Shown here piece after piece: positions 8,356 through 18,914 of a stretch of 64,000 nucleotides of DNA. A program made the position numbers and the translations under genes. Source of the stretch: Alloascoidea africana (taxonomy: Eukaryota > Ascomycota > Alloascoideomycetes > Alloascoideales > Alloascoideaceae); contig JAKTTT010000024.1 of assembly GCA_030581615.1 (NCBI GenBank), positions 1 through 64,000 of the forward strand, in the 5' to 3' direction. Positions within the stretch are counted from its first letter, which is position 1, and each line of letters opens with the position of its first letter. The notes below the pieces were generated by a model. The model saw nothing but the letters and a program-made list of their open reading frames with translations, made no database searches and had not been told where the DNA came from.

Positions 8356-11300
8356 ATGACACGCCCGAAGTTGTCCCTCTCGTCGCTGCTGGCGATGGCC
8401 AAAGCCTCCCCTTCCTCTCTCGCACCCCCCAGCTCGAACAGCAACCACAGCCCCGGCTCGTCAGGCTCGGGCTCAACGTCAGCGTCAGCGTCAGGCACTG
8501 GCTCTGGCTGTGACACTGGCTCTGGCTCTGGCTCTGGCTCTGGCACTGGTTCTGGTTCAGGCCTTGGGGTGGCCAATGGGTCCTACTCCAAAGTCCCTTA
8601 CAACGACTCTACAACTAGCGATGCCCTGTGTACGGCCCTCGAGATCTGGAGCAGAGCCATCCTCTCTGAAATATACCCTACCACAAGCATCCCTCTCAGC
8701 ATCCCCATCGATACTCGATTCCACCATCATCACCACTACTCTCATGCCCATGCTCTAGCCCAGGCCCAGGCCCAGACCCCGGCCCATCCACACGTCCACG
8801 CTCCCACCAATGCCTCCAACTTTGGCCCCTTCTCTGTTTCTGGCCCAGTCTCAGAATACGACTACCCCCCAGTCGACTCGTACTCATGCCATCTCCAACC
8901 TTCCTCATCCCTCTCAAACCTCAGCGTCATAGGAAACCTCGACACTATAAACATTTTCCAATCCCCTTACCAAATGCTAACCACGTTCCCGAGAATGGTA
9001 AACCGTTTACTCTACTCATCCACCTTGTCCATAAACGAAAAAGTCAACATTGCCCTCGATGGCTACATTGCCGCAGGAACAATTGCTTGCTCCTTACCAA
9101 ACCAGCTTTCGCGAGCAGAGCGTCTTTTCAGCACCGTCCTCGCAATAAGAAGAAACCATCCAGAAGCTCTCTGTCGACTCGGCTTGGTCTACAAATCCCA
9201 GGCAAGACTGAAAGAAGCTGAAGATGCTTGGCTAACTGCAATAACAATTGACCCCCAGTACTACGACCCCATAGAACACCTTTACACGTCAATGTACCAA
9301 CAACACAGATATGATGAGCTGCTAAACCTCCTCTCAACTTTCTTAATTCAACCGCCCTGGGTTGGCTCCCCCACTTGGATCAAATACCTCTCGCTGGCTC
9401 TAACTTATGGCAATATTCAATATAACAAAATGCTGATACTAGAGGCCGCTCGCATATTTGCAGTTATCGTCCTCACAATATGCCTCCCGGAATATCATTC
9501 CCAACTTTCATCTCACTCCAGAAGTGGCGGTGGCGGCGGCGGCGGCGGCGGAAGCGGAAGCGGAACCGGAACCGGTACATCTGGGGCTTTTTCCGCAAGT
9601 CTCGACTCCCAATTCACCGGGATTTCCGACAAATTTTCTAGTTCAGCTCTCCAGTTTTCTCTAAATGATACAAGTGGTCAAAATACTAGCACTACGGGGG
9701 TTGGCTCGGGCTCGGGCTCGGGGGGTTCAGGCTCGGTTGGTGGGATCACCTCCTTAATACAGGATATCAAATCATGCGTCCTCTCCTACCAACCATCCTG
9801 CGATTCCCCAACGTCAAATGCCTTTGCACAAAGTTTACATACAAATACAAGATTGCTCATGAGTCCGAACCAAGTAGTGGCATGTCTTGGCTCTTTATTC
9901 CAACAAATGCACAAGTTGACTCCATTGGGGTACCAGATATATCTCTCAAATCCAGGAAGAAACATTTCATCAAGCCAGTTAAAATTGTTAAACATGGTAG
10001 TCAGCAATTCTTTGTTAAATCTGGCCAAAATTTTCCAAGATGGAATCAATTCGGGAAATAATGACAAGATTGTGTATTTAAACGGTCGAGTGCCTTCTCA
10101 TTATGACATTTTGATGCTGTATTATCTAAGTCTAAGTTTCAATCCTTCACCATCGACTGCAAACAACATTGGCATCTTGATTTCGTCTCTTACTCTTGTG
10201 GAATCCCAAACAACACAAGAAAATGGGAAAAAAGTGAATCAGACTTTGATAAAGCAACTCGCTTTGGAATATTACAAGTACGGGTTATCCATTGATCCGA
10301 ACCATCCACATTTGTATACAAACCTGGGATCATTACTTAAAGAACAGGGCAAACCTTTAGAGGCAATTGCAATTTATCAACAGGCTGTGAAATGTGATTC
10401 GAATTTTTTCATTGCTTTGACAAATTTGGCAAGCTCTTTTAAAGATTTGGGCAAGATTGACGAGGCAATTTATTATTTTCAGAAAGCAGTGGATGTCAAT
10501 CCGACTTTTGTTGAGGCTGTTGTGGGGCTTGCCAATTCGAAATCTTCAGTATGCGATTGGAAAGGTAGAGGTGGGGCCGGTTGGGAACCTTTAAGCGTAA
10601 ACTCGAGCGATGCTTTGGTGGAAGGAAGACATGTTCGAGGTTGGATATCCCAATTGTTGTACATTGTGGATTCTCAAATTACAGAGCATGAACAATGGGG
10701 TCAAGGAATAGTGAAAACTCTGTTGGGGGCAATACACACAGATGCACAACCTCTTTTCAACACGGTTCTCGAGATTGTGGAAATGGCAAATTTTTACAAC
10801 AATGAGGGCATTTTGTACAATTCTCAGGAACAATTACAGAGAAATCGACTTTTGAAAATGCAATATCTTCAAGTTTGGCAGAGTTGGTGCAATTCTAAAG
10901 ATGAGGGCAAAAATATATTGAATTTAATCATTGCCACTATCAAAACTGCAAAAAGACTTTGGTATCTCGATAGACTTTATGGCAGAGAAAGGCCAAAGTC
11001 CGCTTATAAACGACCTTTGGTACCCTCTGTTCTTACAGCACCTCCTCAAGTATCAGTTCTACCATTCCACACTTTTACCATCCCAGTTTCAAACCGTCAT
11101 GTGAAGGAGATTTCAAGTAGGTGTAGTTTAAAAGCAAGTTACACTGCATTGACACAACCATGGCTTCCGGCACATGTATTTAGTCCTCCACGTCCTCCAA
11201 ATCCTCTTTTGAACATTGGATACATTAGCTCGGACTTTATGAATCATCCTTTGGCCCATCTCATGCAAAGTTTGTTTGGTTTACACAATAAATCACAGTT

Positions 11301-12927
11301 TCGTGTCTTTTGTTATGCGACGAGTGCCTCGGATGGATCTGAATACCGCAAGAAAATTGAAAGAGAAGCAGATTTTTGTAAAGATGTTTCGAGCTGGACT
11401 AACGAACAGATTACGAATGAAATTGTGAAGGATGAAATTCACATTTTGGTAAATCTTAATGGGTTTACAAGAGGCGCTAGAAACGAAATTTTTGCTGCAC
11501 ATCCTGCACCGGTTCAAATTGCATTAATGGGGTTTGCTGGATCTCTTGGTGGAGGCTGGTGTGATTATCTCGTTGGTGATCCAGTGGCAATTGGAGAAAT
11601 TGGTATTAATGGTACGGGGAACTGGCCATATAGTGAGAAAATCATTTACATGAGAAACTCGTTTTTCGTTTGTGATCATCGACAAAGTGCTCCTGATTGT
11701 TTTGCAAGGTTACAAAAGACAAATGGACTTATTTCAATACCCTTGAACGCGATCAACCCGATGATGGCTCAGCAGCAGCAGCAGCAACAGCAGCAAACTT
11801 CGATTTCATCTGGTGGTATTATTAATGGAGATGGGTCACTTGTGAACGGTACAAGACCTTCAAACACTTTTAGTTACTCTGTTTCTGTGCCAATGTGTTG
11901 GCCGGAACTTTTACAAATGCGAAGAACGTTACGATCTCAACTTTTCCCCAATTTACCTTCAAATGCGTTTCTAATTGCGAATTTCAACCAACTTTACAAA
12001 ATCGAGCCCCTGATTTTCAAAACTTGGCTTTCAATTTTGTCAAAAAATCCCAATATTTATCTCTGGCTATTACAATTCCCAGTTTCGGGACAACAACATT
12101 TGATGAGATATGCGGCCAGTTGGACAAATGGCAATGAAAGTATAATTTCAAGAATTTTGTTTACACCAGTTACCGATAAAGACGGACACATTTTACGATG
12201 TTGTATTCCGGATCTTGTGGTTGACACTCCCGAATGTAACGGCCATACCACAACAACAGATACAATGTGGTCCACGACTCCTGTATTAACTTTACCAAGG
12301 CATTTACATAAAATGTGCAGTAGGGTTGCCGCATCTGTTGTGTTAAACTGTGTCCCATTAGATGCAAAATTGAGGCCCGAGGTTCATAATGAACATTTGA
12401 ACATCAATGGGTATCCGATGAATGTTAATGGGACTGGGTTTTTGAAAAGGGAAGATGATTCTGGTGATAATTACCATGAGGAAGTGTTTTATTCGGGTAG
12501 GGACCCTCAAGACTTGTTACAATCCATGATTGTTCGTACTGAACTGGAATACGAAGCCCGGGTATTGCATTTTGCAACAATTCAAGGTAAATCTGAACTG
12601 ATGGCTATTCGAAGACTTATTTTTGAAACAAGAGATTCGATTCCTTTGTCATTGTTACGTACAGGAAACAGCTTGTTGCCAGGTGCTGGTGCTTCTGGTG
12701 GATATGTTTCGTCAAATGTACAATCTTCTCCACCAACCACTTCATCTTCTTGTAATGTTTATGACATTCGCAATAATCAACGACAAAATGGAAGTGGTGG
12801 TACCAAAAATTGGAAAGGAGCCGGAAGCGTGTTTGATACCGAAGGTTACGTTAGGGATTTGGAATCGGGCTATTGCAAGATTTGGCAAGATTGGGAACAG
12901 GGGGTTTATGAAGATGTTTATGTCTAG
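8356..12927 (+). CDS. O-GlcNAc-transferase-like protein (TPR plus GT41 catalytic domain)
   Basis: 1523 residues from ATG 8356, no intron seen. The family (GT41; human OGT, plant SPINDLY/SECRET AGENT) transfers a sugar from a nucleotide sugar to Ser/Thr of nuclear and cytosolic proteins. Visible order: Ser/Gly-rich N-terminus; a TPR-like region at about 240-330; low-complexity Gly/Ser linkers; strong TPRs at about 634-735 (LYTNLGSLLKEQGK, EAIAIYQQAV, DEAIYYFQKAV); N-lobe from about 950 (LNIGYISSDFMNHPLAHLMQ, then HILVNLNGFTRGARNE); a Gln-rich insert; C-lobe with ANFNQLYKIEP and VDTPECNGHTTTTDTMW. His964 in NHP and Lys1215 in LYKIEP align with human His498 and Lys842, so the fold looks intact. 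S. cerevisiae has no homologue. Whether it transfers GlcNAc or fucose cannot be read from the sequence. Only 170 bp separate it from STE12, so its promoter must be short or reach into STE12. Confidence 0.9.
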   Translation: MTRPKLSLSSLLAMAKASPSSLAPPSSNSNHSPGSSGSGSTSASASGTGSGCDTGSGSGSGSGTGSGSGLGVANGSYSKVPYNDSTTSDALCTALEIWSRAILSEIYPTTSIPLSIPIDTRFHHHHHYSHAHALAQAQAQTPAHPHVHAPTNASNFGPFSVSGPVSEYDYPPVDSYSCHLQPSSSLSNLSVIGNLDTINIFQSPYQMLTTFPRMVNRLLYSSTLSINEKVNIALDGYIAAGTIACSLPNQLSRAERLFSTVLAIRRNHPEALCRLGLVYKSQARLKEAEDAWLTAITIDPQYYDPIEHLYTSMYQQHRYDELLNLLSTFLIQPPWVGSPTWIKYLSLALTYGNIQYNKMLILEAARIFAVIVLTICLPEYHSQLSSHSRSGGGGGGGGGSGSGTGTGTSGAFSASLDSQFTGISDKFSSSALQFSLNDTSGQNTSTTGVGSGSGSGGSGSVGGITSLIQDIKSCVLSYQPSCDSPTSNAFAQSLHTNTRLLMSPNQVVACLGSLFQQMHKLTPLGYQIYLSNPGRNISSSQLKLLNMVVSNSLLNLAKIFQDGINSGNNDKIVYLNGRVPSHYDILMLYYLSLSFNPSPSTANNIGILISSLTLVESQTTQENGKKVNQTLIKQLALEYYKYGLSIDPNHPHLYTNLGSLLKEQGKPLEAIAIYQQAVKCDSNFFIALTNLASSFKDLGKIDEAIYYFQKAVDVNPTFVEAVVGLANSKSSVCDWKGRGGAGWEPLSVNSSDALVEGRHVRGWISQLLYIVDSQITEHEQWGQGIVKTLLGAIHTDAQPLFNTVLEIVEMANFYNNEGILYNSQEQLQRNRLLKMQYLQVWQSWCNSKDEGKNILNLIIATIKTAKRLWYLDRLYGRERPKSAYKRPLVPSVLTAPPQVSVLPFHTFTIPVSNRHVKEISSRCSLKASYTALTQPWLPAHVFSPPRPPNPLLNIGYISSDFMNHPLAHLMQSLFGLHNKSQFRVFCYATSASDGSEYRKKIEREADFCKDVSSWTNEQITNEIVKDEIHILVNLNGFTRGARNEIFAAHPAPVQIALMGFAGSLGGGWCDYLVGDPVAIGEIGINGTGNWPYSEKIIYMRNSFFVCDHRQSAPDCFARLQKTNGLISIPLNAINPMMAQQQQQQQQQTSISSGGIINGDGSLVNGTRPSNTFSYSVSVPMCWPELLQMRRTLRSQLFPNLPSNAFLIANFNQLYKIEPLIFKTWLSILSKNPNIYLWLLQFPVSGQQHLMRYAASWTNGNESIISRILFTPVTDKDGHILRCCIPDLVVDTPECNGHTTTTDTMWSTTPVLTLPRHLHKMCSRVAASVVLNCVPLDAKLRPEVHNEHLNINGYPMNVNGTGFLKREDDSGDNYHEEVFYSGRDPQDLLQSMIVRTELEYEARVLHFATIQGKSELMAIRRLIFETRDSIPLSLLRTGNSLLPGAGASGGYVSSNVQSSPPTTSSSCNVYDIRNNQRQNGSGGTKNWKGAGSVFDTEGYVRDLESGYCKIWQDWEQGVYEDVYV
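8476..8570. repeat. TCTGGC / GCGTCA tandem repeats in OGT-like gene
   Basis: Hexanucleotide units (Gly-Ser codons) and GCGTCA units (Ala-Ser) in the N-terminal low-complexity region. A similar GGC/GGA-Ser tract occurs at about 9530-9580. Confidence 0.7.
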
Positions 12928-13950
12928 ACTATACACACTCTACTGGAGGGTTATAAAAACTTAGACCGGTAGCTGGATTAAACAGCCAAAAAAGCATGAG
13001 CTTCGGGAGACTGACAAAAAAACTAGTTTCCATTGTTTTTTTTTTTTCATCGATGATGTGGATAGGGTTTCTCAACTTTTTTTTTATTATTTGAATTTTG
13101 AATTTGGGATGGTTACTGGAGAACATATATCAAGGAATGTTCAATCACGGTGATTTGGAAGAATTTCATCTGATGCATCACATAGTTTTTCGTCATCCTT
13201 GATCTATGGCGAAGACGGATTAATTTTTTTTTATTTATTGCGGAGAAACCAAGAAAGAAAGAAATAAAGAAAGAAAGTGGGGAAGAACAAGATGGGACAA
13301 GATTTTTTACAACTGTTGCACACACGCGCGCGCACTTTGATCGGATCGGTGGTAGTACATGTTAATATCAGACCGATTGGACCAACAACAACAACAACAA
13401 TGCGAATCAAAGCAATGCCAATTCAAATCGAGAACTTACAAATGACTTCCGTGTTCTTTTTTTAATATGCTTTGAAAAAAAAAACCAAAATATTGATTAT
13501 GTTTTCTACTTGAGTTTTTTTTTCCCTTCCTTCTTAATTTACTTTTTTTTTTTTTTTTTCTTGACATTTGTTCTTAATGATGATGTACCTGAATTAAGTT
13601 GACTTTATGGCATAGGATACACTTTGTTGCTTGGGTTTTTGCCTTTTTTGTAAGGTGAGATTCAGTATGATTGAAGGATAACATGTGAAGTGGTGGTACT
13701 CCTAGTAGATGATATGATGACTTTTAGAGAACATAGTAGGAGAACTTTAGAAACTCACACGGAAACACCGGGACCAGGGACTTTACTTCTTTTTAAGAAA
13801 AAAAGAAAAAAATGGAAACGCCAAAAGAAAAAGGCTATGACGATGACGTCGTCCATTAATGATTTCTATTTAATGACAAGTTATGATTTACGTTCATTCA
13901 TTTTTATCACCAATTTTTCATATTCCAAAATCCACTAATAAAACATTAGA
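12928..13950. other. Convergent intergenic region, OGT-like / GLE2
   Basis: About 1 kb between two convergent genes. It is AT-rich, with many A or T runs (for example 13539-13559) and a short CACACACGCGCGCGCAC stretch near 13320. No credible coding frame was seen; it presumably holds both 3' ends. Confidence 0.5.
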
Positions 13951-15033
13951 TCAACGCTTTTTCGGCTTTGGTTTAACCTCCTCCTCTTTAACAGGATGTA
14001 GACGGACCATATTTGGATAATCTGGTTTGTTATACTGTATTCCTTTACTCCAATCATAGGACAAGGCATAGGCAAATATCGTACCATTTCTATTGAAAGC
14101 AGTACATGGAATAGTTGCATTCATATTGGGGAACACTTTAAGTCGTTGTTTCGAATCTTTATCCCATACATTAATATTCCCATCGGATCCTGCAGTTGTA
14201 AACGTTCCGTAAACAGGATGGAATTTGATATCGTTAACCGCATATATATTGGATTCGGTTCTTGTCCCCGTCGTTACCTGTTGTCGATGACATTTAAAAG
14301 AAAAACTCTTTTTCGGTTCTGTATCAGCAACGTATTGAATAGCACATCGACCCTCGATACTTCCAACAGCGTAACCATCTCCAGTATGGAAACACGTAAC
14401 AACGCGCGTTTGCCATCTCAATGGAGACATTGCTTTGCTGAAAATGGTTCCCGGGTTAGATAAATCAATTATCGAAATGTGACGCTCCGCTGTCGCCACA
14501 ACAAGCAGCTTCTGGGCCGTATCCATCGAATAGGCCTTGTCCTGGAGCGCAATGGTCGTCATGGGCTGTTGCTGCCTCAGATCCCAGTACTTGAGAGTCT
14601 TGTCCCACGACGCCGTCGCCACGACCGGAGATCCAGCAGACCCGGCATCCACGAACCGGACCGCGCTGATCGCCTCGTCGTGAGCTGCAAACTGTTGAGA
14701 CTGGCCCGACTGAAGGTCATACACATATCCAGCCTTGTCTGCTCCTCCACTCGCAACCTTCGTACCGTCCTGACTCCAATGACACGATAAAACAGGTCCC
14801 TGGTTCTCGAAAAGTGCACGTCCTTGTGTCTCACCCGTTGCCAGAATCTCGTAGATTCGCGTCTTCTTATCCCATGATGAAACCGCAAGATGCTCTGCCT
14901 GAGGTGAAAAGCTAAGCTCTGAAATTGAGTCCTCTGGAGGATCGCTCAGAACTCGATCCTGTGATATGTTTGCCTCTGACGAAATCGCCGTCGTGTTAGT
15001 GGTTCCAAATTTGCTCCCAAACGCTGACGCCAT
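13951..15033 (-). CDS. GLE2: Gle2/Rae1 mRNA export WD-repeat protein
   Basis: 360 residues. The start is taken at ATG 15033 because the protein then begins MASAFGSKFG, the usual length and start for the family; the frame stays open upstream to about 15201 but that part shows no conservation. Gle2/Rae1 is a seven-bladed beta-propeller that docks on the GLEBS motif of Nup98-type nucleoporins and supports mRNA export; in animals it also acts at the spindle. Diagnostic segments are PPEDSISELSFSPQ, LAVSSWDKKTRIYE, GGADKAGYVYDL, ATASWDKTLKYWDLR, SIEGRCAIQYV, YAVNDIKFHPVYGTF and FAYALSYDWSKG. It diverges from the CLC gene across a 183-bp shared promoter. The C-terminus is basic (PKPKKR). Confidence 0.93.
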   Translation of the reverse strand: MASAFGSKFGTTNTTAISSEANISQDRVLSDPPEDSISELSFSPQAEHLAVSSWDKKTRIYEILATGETQGRALFENQGPVLSCHWSQDGTKVASGGADKAGYVYDLQSGQSQQFAAHDEAISAVRFVDAGSAGSPVVATASWDKTLKYWDLRQQQPMTTIALQDKAYSMDTAQKLLVVATAERHISIIDLSNPGTIFSKAMSPLRWQTRVVTCFHTGDGYAVGSIEGRCAIQYVADTEPKKSFSFKCHRQQVTTGTRTESNIYAVNDIKFHPVYGTFTTAGSDGNINVWDKDSKQRLKVFPNMNATIPCTAFNRNGTIFAYALSYDWSKGIQYNKPDYPNMVRLHPVKEEEVKPKPKKR

Positions 15034-15216
15034 ATCGATGTGGACCTGTTTCGCTTCTCTCCTGTAAGTACTGCTGCTGCTGATGTTTGAAGAGAGAAAA
15101 AAAACACTAGGCCCAAATGTATGGGGCAGGGTAACTCCACGATGAACCTCCTCGGAAGGAGATCTTCCCACCAGTCTACGGTGATGGTAGAGCCTGTCCA
15201 CGGTTAAGTTGAGGAA
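15034..15216. promoter_or_regulatory. Shared divergent promoter of GLE2 and CLC
   Basis: 183 bp lies between the two start codons, so both genes must be driven from this segment or from within the first exons. No specific factor site was recognised. Confidence 0.5.
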
Positions 15217-18093
15217 ATGAGTTCATCATCTAGTAGAGAGTACCTGGCGGGTCAGGATGATGATGGCTATTTACAGTGAGTGTGTTATGTGATGAGATAA
15301 GACAAATGTGGGCTGGTTTGCCTAACGGTATTTTAAGGGACAGAGACAGAGACAGAGACAGGGACATGCTGGAAGGACAAGACGAAGAACAATGGCCAGG
15401 CCAAGAACTAGAACTAGAACGAGCGAATGAACTCGATGATGGAAGCATTCATGTTACAAGTCATAAATACGCCGATAGAAATGCGGACAGTAGTTTTCAA
15501 TCGACTCCAATACCCGATAAGTTTAATTATCCTTGGTATTCATCAATATCTACCAGGTTTTCACGAAGAGACTATGGAGATTTGACTGCGATTGACTGGC
15601 TCCATGAGGATACGAGGGAGCGGGAACGGAAACGAACACTGAAATCGGATACTGGACTATCTGGTCGACTTAAGGTGATTTTTGATGCGAGTCAAACCTG
15701 GATAGTCATATTTGTCTCCGCTTTGATAACTGGGCTCGTTGCGGCTTATATCCACGTTGTCTCTAGATGGTTGAGCGACTTGCGAAGTGGATACTGCAAA
15801 ACAGGGTTCCATTTAAACCACGAGTACTGTTGTTGGGATTTTGAAGGTTAGTCAAAGCTGCACCGTTGTTCTTTTGAATGGAGTACTGACACACTGGGAT
15901 AGATAAACCGACTTGTGACACTTGGATAACTTGGGATGAAGCCTCGCATATATCTTCTGCTGGTGGAGCCTATTTTTACAACATGTTTCTTTTCCTCCTG
16001 TTTGTTGTAAGTTCATGTTTTCAAGCAATAAATTTAAGCCAGTTTCTAACAGCTAGGCAAAGACCACATTCAGTTTCGTGGCAGTTGTGCTACTGGTCAA
16101 ATTTGCACCATACGCTGTATTCAGTGGTATTCCCGAAATCAAAACTGTTCTTGGGGGATTTGTGATCCATGGATTTCTCGGTTTCAAAACGCTTGTTATC
16201 AAATCGATTGGTCTATGTCTGGTGGTCGGAGCCGGGCTGTGGCTGGGCAGCGAGGGTCCTTTAGTCCACGTTGCATGCTGTATCACGAATCTCGTTCTCT
16301 GTCTTTTTGAGCCAATCCGCAATAACGAGGCACGTAAACGAGAATTGCTATCTGCTGCTGCTGCCGCGGGCATTTCTGTCGCCTTTGCCTCTCCGATCGG
16401 GGGCGTGCTGTTCAGTATTGAACAGGCTTCTTACTATATCTCGCCAAGCACAATGTGGCAGAGTTTTGTGTGTGCAATGATTGCCGCAGTTTCCTTACAG
16501 ACGTTCACACCTTACAAGAACGGGAAGGACATTCTGTTTGAGGTCAATTACAGCCAGGGCTGGACAAGACTTGAGATTATTCCGTTTGCTCTCCTTGGCA
16601 TTTTTGGAGGTTTATTTGGGGCCTATTTTATCAAGTTGAACGTCAAATTTATCGAACTACGCAAAAAAATCATCACAAGTGATCGTCTAAAAGTTTTGGA
16701 AGTTCTTGCTGTTGCGCTTATAACTGGAATTATAAGCTATCTGTCGATATTCACGAAGATCTATCCAGCTTCTCTAGTTACGACGCTGTTCCAAGAATGC
16801 CCTGCCAGTACTACTGGTGGTGTCTCTCCTAGTTTTAATGTAACCACCTCTGCAATCGGCCAAGTCAACAGTGCTGATCTCTATGACCTTTGCAATGCCT
16901 CTTCGAGAATGGGCACGATATTTGCTCTTCTCGGTCTTGTCATAACTGGGTTTTTCCTCACGGCTTACACCATAGGTACTCACATCCCCGCTGGAGTCAT
17001 GATGCCATCGCTCCTAATCGGCGCCGCTTTTGGTAGAGCAATGGGGCTGATTGTTGAGGCATGGCATGAAAACTATCCGAATGCCTTTGTTTTCCAAACC
17101 TGCCGCGCGGATGAAAAATGTATCACGCCTGGTGTGTATGCCGTCATTGGAGCAGCGTCTGCTCTTGGAGGAGCCACGCGGATGACCGTGTCTGTCGTTG
17201 TGATTCTATTTGAGGTCACTGGTGCTCTTGCCTACGTGATCCCGATAATGATTGGAGTTCTCGTCTCGAAATGGGTCAGTGACGCAATCAACAAAAATGG
17301 GGTTTACGAAAGCTGGATCGAGGTGTTTGGATATCCATTTTTGAACAATAATAGCTCGAATACGCCCCTGCCAGAGGTAAAGATAAAAGAATTGATGACG
17401 GGTGCGGAACGGCTCTCGGTCATATTTATCTCTTCTCACAATACTGTGCGCTCGCTACAGGCTCTTGTCAACTCCACAGACTACAAATGTTTCCCTATAG
17501 TAAACAGTCCCGATGATTTCACACTGCGTGGACTCATTTGGAGATCGGAGTTGCAAAATGCTCTGGATCAAGCAACCACGGTTTATGATTATACCCCTGA
17601 CAGTCCGTGCAATCTGATGGCGGAACCGTTACAAAGCACCAAGACCAAAACCACGAGCAACATTAGCACGGAAAACATTCTATATGCTAGTACTTCAAGC
17701 GATGATTCAACAAATGCTGTCGCAGCTCCTGCAAACGATATATTTGATCTGCGGCCGTGGTTTGAAAACAACGTTATTACACTATCACAGGAGGCCCAAC
17801 TGAAAGTGGTCTCTTTGATATTTGAAAAACTGGGACTTCGATACATTCTATTCACATCAAAGGGAGACCTGAAGGGTCTCATGACGAGAAAAGACATGTG
17901 GCTGTTACAGAGGCAAACTTCTGGTAACAATGGCCCAAGAGACATTGAAGAAGGGACTGGAGCAACCACGAGACAAGTACCTAACAATGACTTTAACGAT
18001 GGAGTTCCATCAGAGGAACTACGATTTCTAGATCATGACGAAAGTGACGAAGACATTCTTCTCGCCAATCGGAACAACGTGAACATTATATGA
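15217..18093 (+). CDS. CLC-family chloride channel/transporter, four exons
   Basis: Proposed join 15217..15275, 15338..15846, 15903..16006, 16057..18093 (902 residues, in frame). Donors are GTGAGT, GTTAGT, GTAAGT; branch points GCCTAAC, TACTGAC, TTCTAAC. Exon 1 encodes MSSSSREYLAGQDDDGYL. CLC proteins move chloride across Golgi, endosome, vacuole or plasma membranes. Motifs: SGIPEIKTVLGGF (Cl- site), LGSEGPLVHVACC (gating Glu kept), SPIGGVLFSIEQASYY, GTHIPAGVMMPS, and two C-terminal CBS domains (near VIFISSHNTVRSLQAL and LRYILFTSKGDLKGLM). It resembles the filamentous-fungal CLC clade more than S. cerevisiae Gef1. The residue after the conserved Glu of SIEQ is Gln where exchangers carry the proton glutamate (EE), see findings. 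An RDRDRDRD repeat follows the exon 1 junction. Confidence 0.92.
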
Positions 18094-18181
18094 AGGTTTA
18101 TATCTTGTTTGTTTTTCCACTGGCATGTAATTTTATTAGATTAGATCTCTAATAACTAGGTTAATATAGATGGGTCTATGC

Positions 18182-18914
18182 TTAATGAGCCAAACGCCGC
18201 TCTGTAGAGCGTTTAAGGTCATCTCTCAAGTTCTTAACGTCATCGGTGGTGGCGTTGTAATCGAGATGGGCCTGGTTAAACGGATTATCAGGAGACTTTT
18301 CAAACTCCTTTCGGATTTGCATCTTCATCTGGTTCAGCCTCAGACCAGGGTTTTCTTGTTTCAATTCGGGTAATCTCCGTTCTTCATAAGCTTCATAAGC
18401 GGCTTTGAACCGACGCTCAGGATGGCGATCAATCTTCTTCTTTTCGCCTTGACCAGTAGATATGTCCAACGCATCGAGCGCATTTTCAATGCCGGAAACG
18501 TTCAAGTCGCTGGCCCGGGCCAAAGCACTATCAATTCCTCCTGCTCGTCTAGCCGCAACCTTCTCGGCGCCACGCTGCTTGGCCTTGAGAGGTTTGGAAG
18601 GCAACGCTTTCTCCTCAGCCGCGAGTTGCGCATCCCGTTCAGCTTTCTTACGAGCAGCCTCTGCCTTCTTTTCGGCATCTGCCTGCTTCTTCTTGTTGGC
18701 ACCTTTTGCGCCCTGGCTCCATTCTGCGTCTTCAACCTCTGCTTGTCTTGCAGCTTCCTCCTCACGCTTCTTATTAGCAGTAGCTGCTTTTCTGGCGTTT
18801 CCCGCTTCCTACATGCAATGGACAAACAGTTAGGTTATAAGGTACTCAGGTAACCCAATTCCACTCTTAAAAACTCACCTTTCTGGCGTTGGTGCCTCCC
18901 TTTGACTTTCCCAT
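18182..18914 (-). CDS. CCDC124/Oxs1/Lso2-type ribosome-associated protein, two exons
   Basis: Join on the minus strand: exon 1 18914..18879 and exon 2 18808..18182, giving 220 residues. The donor is GTGAGT, the branch CCTAAC, the acceptor GTAG, phase 0. The protein starts MGKSKGGTNARK and continues into a Lys/Ala/Glu-rich coiled coil, as in CCDC124 and yeast Lso2, which bind in the mRNA channel and inter-subunit space of idle ribosomes and help translation restart after starvation. The C-terminal half (HPERRFKAAYEAYEE, ENPGLRLNQMK, KSPDNPFNQA) matches the full CCDC124 domain, which the short S. cerevisiae Lso1/Lso2 lack; S. pombe Oxs1 has it. It is convergent with the CLC gene (88 bp between stops). 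Function is inferred from the family. Confidence 0.85.

Noticed and set aside
13951-15201. Extended GLE2 N-terminus starting at 15201
   Set aside because: The extra 56 residues show no family resemblance; the usual start MASAFGSKFG is at 15033.
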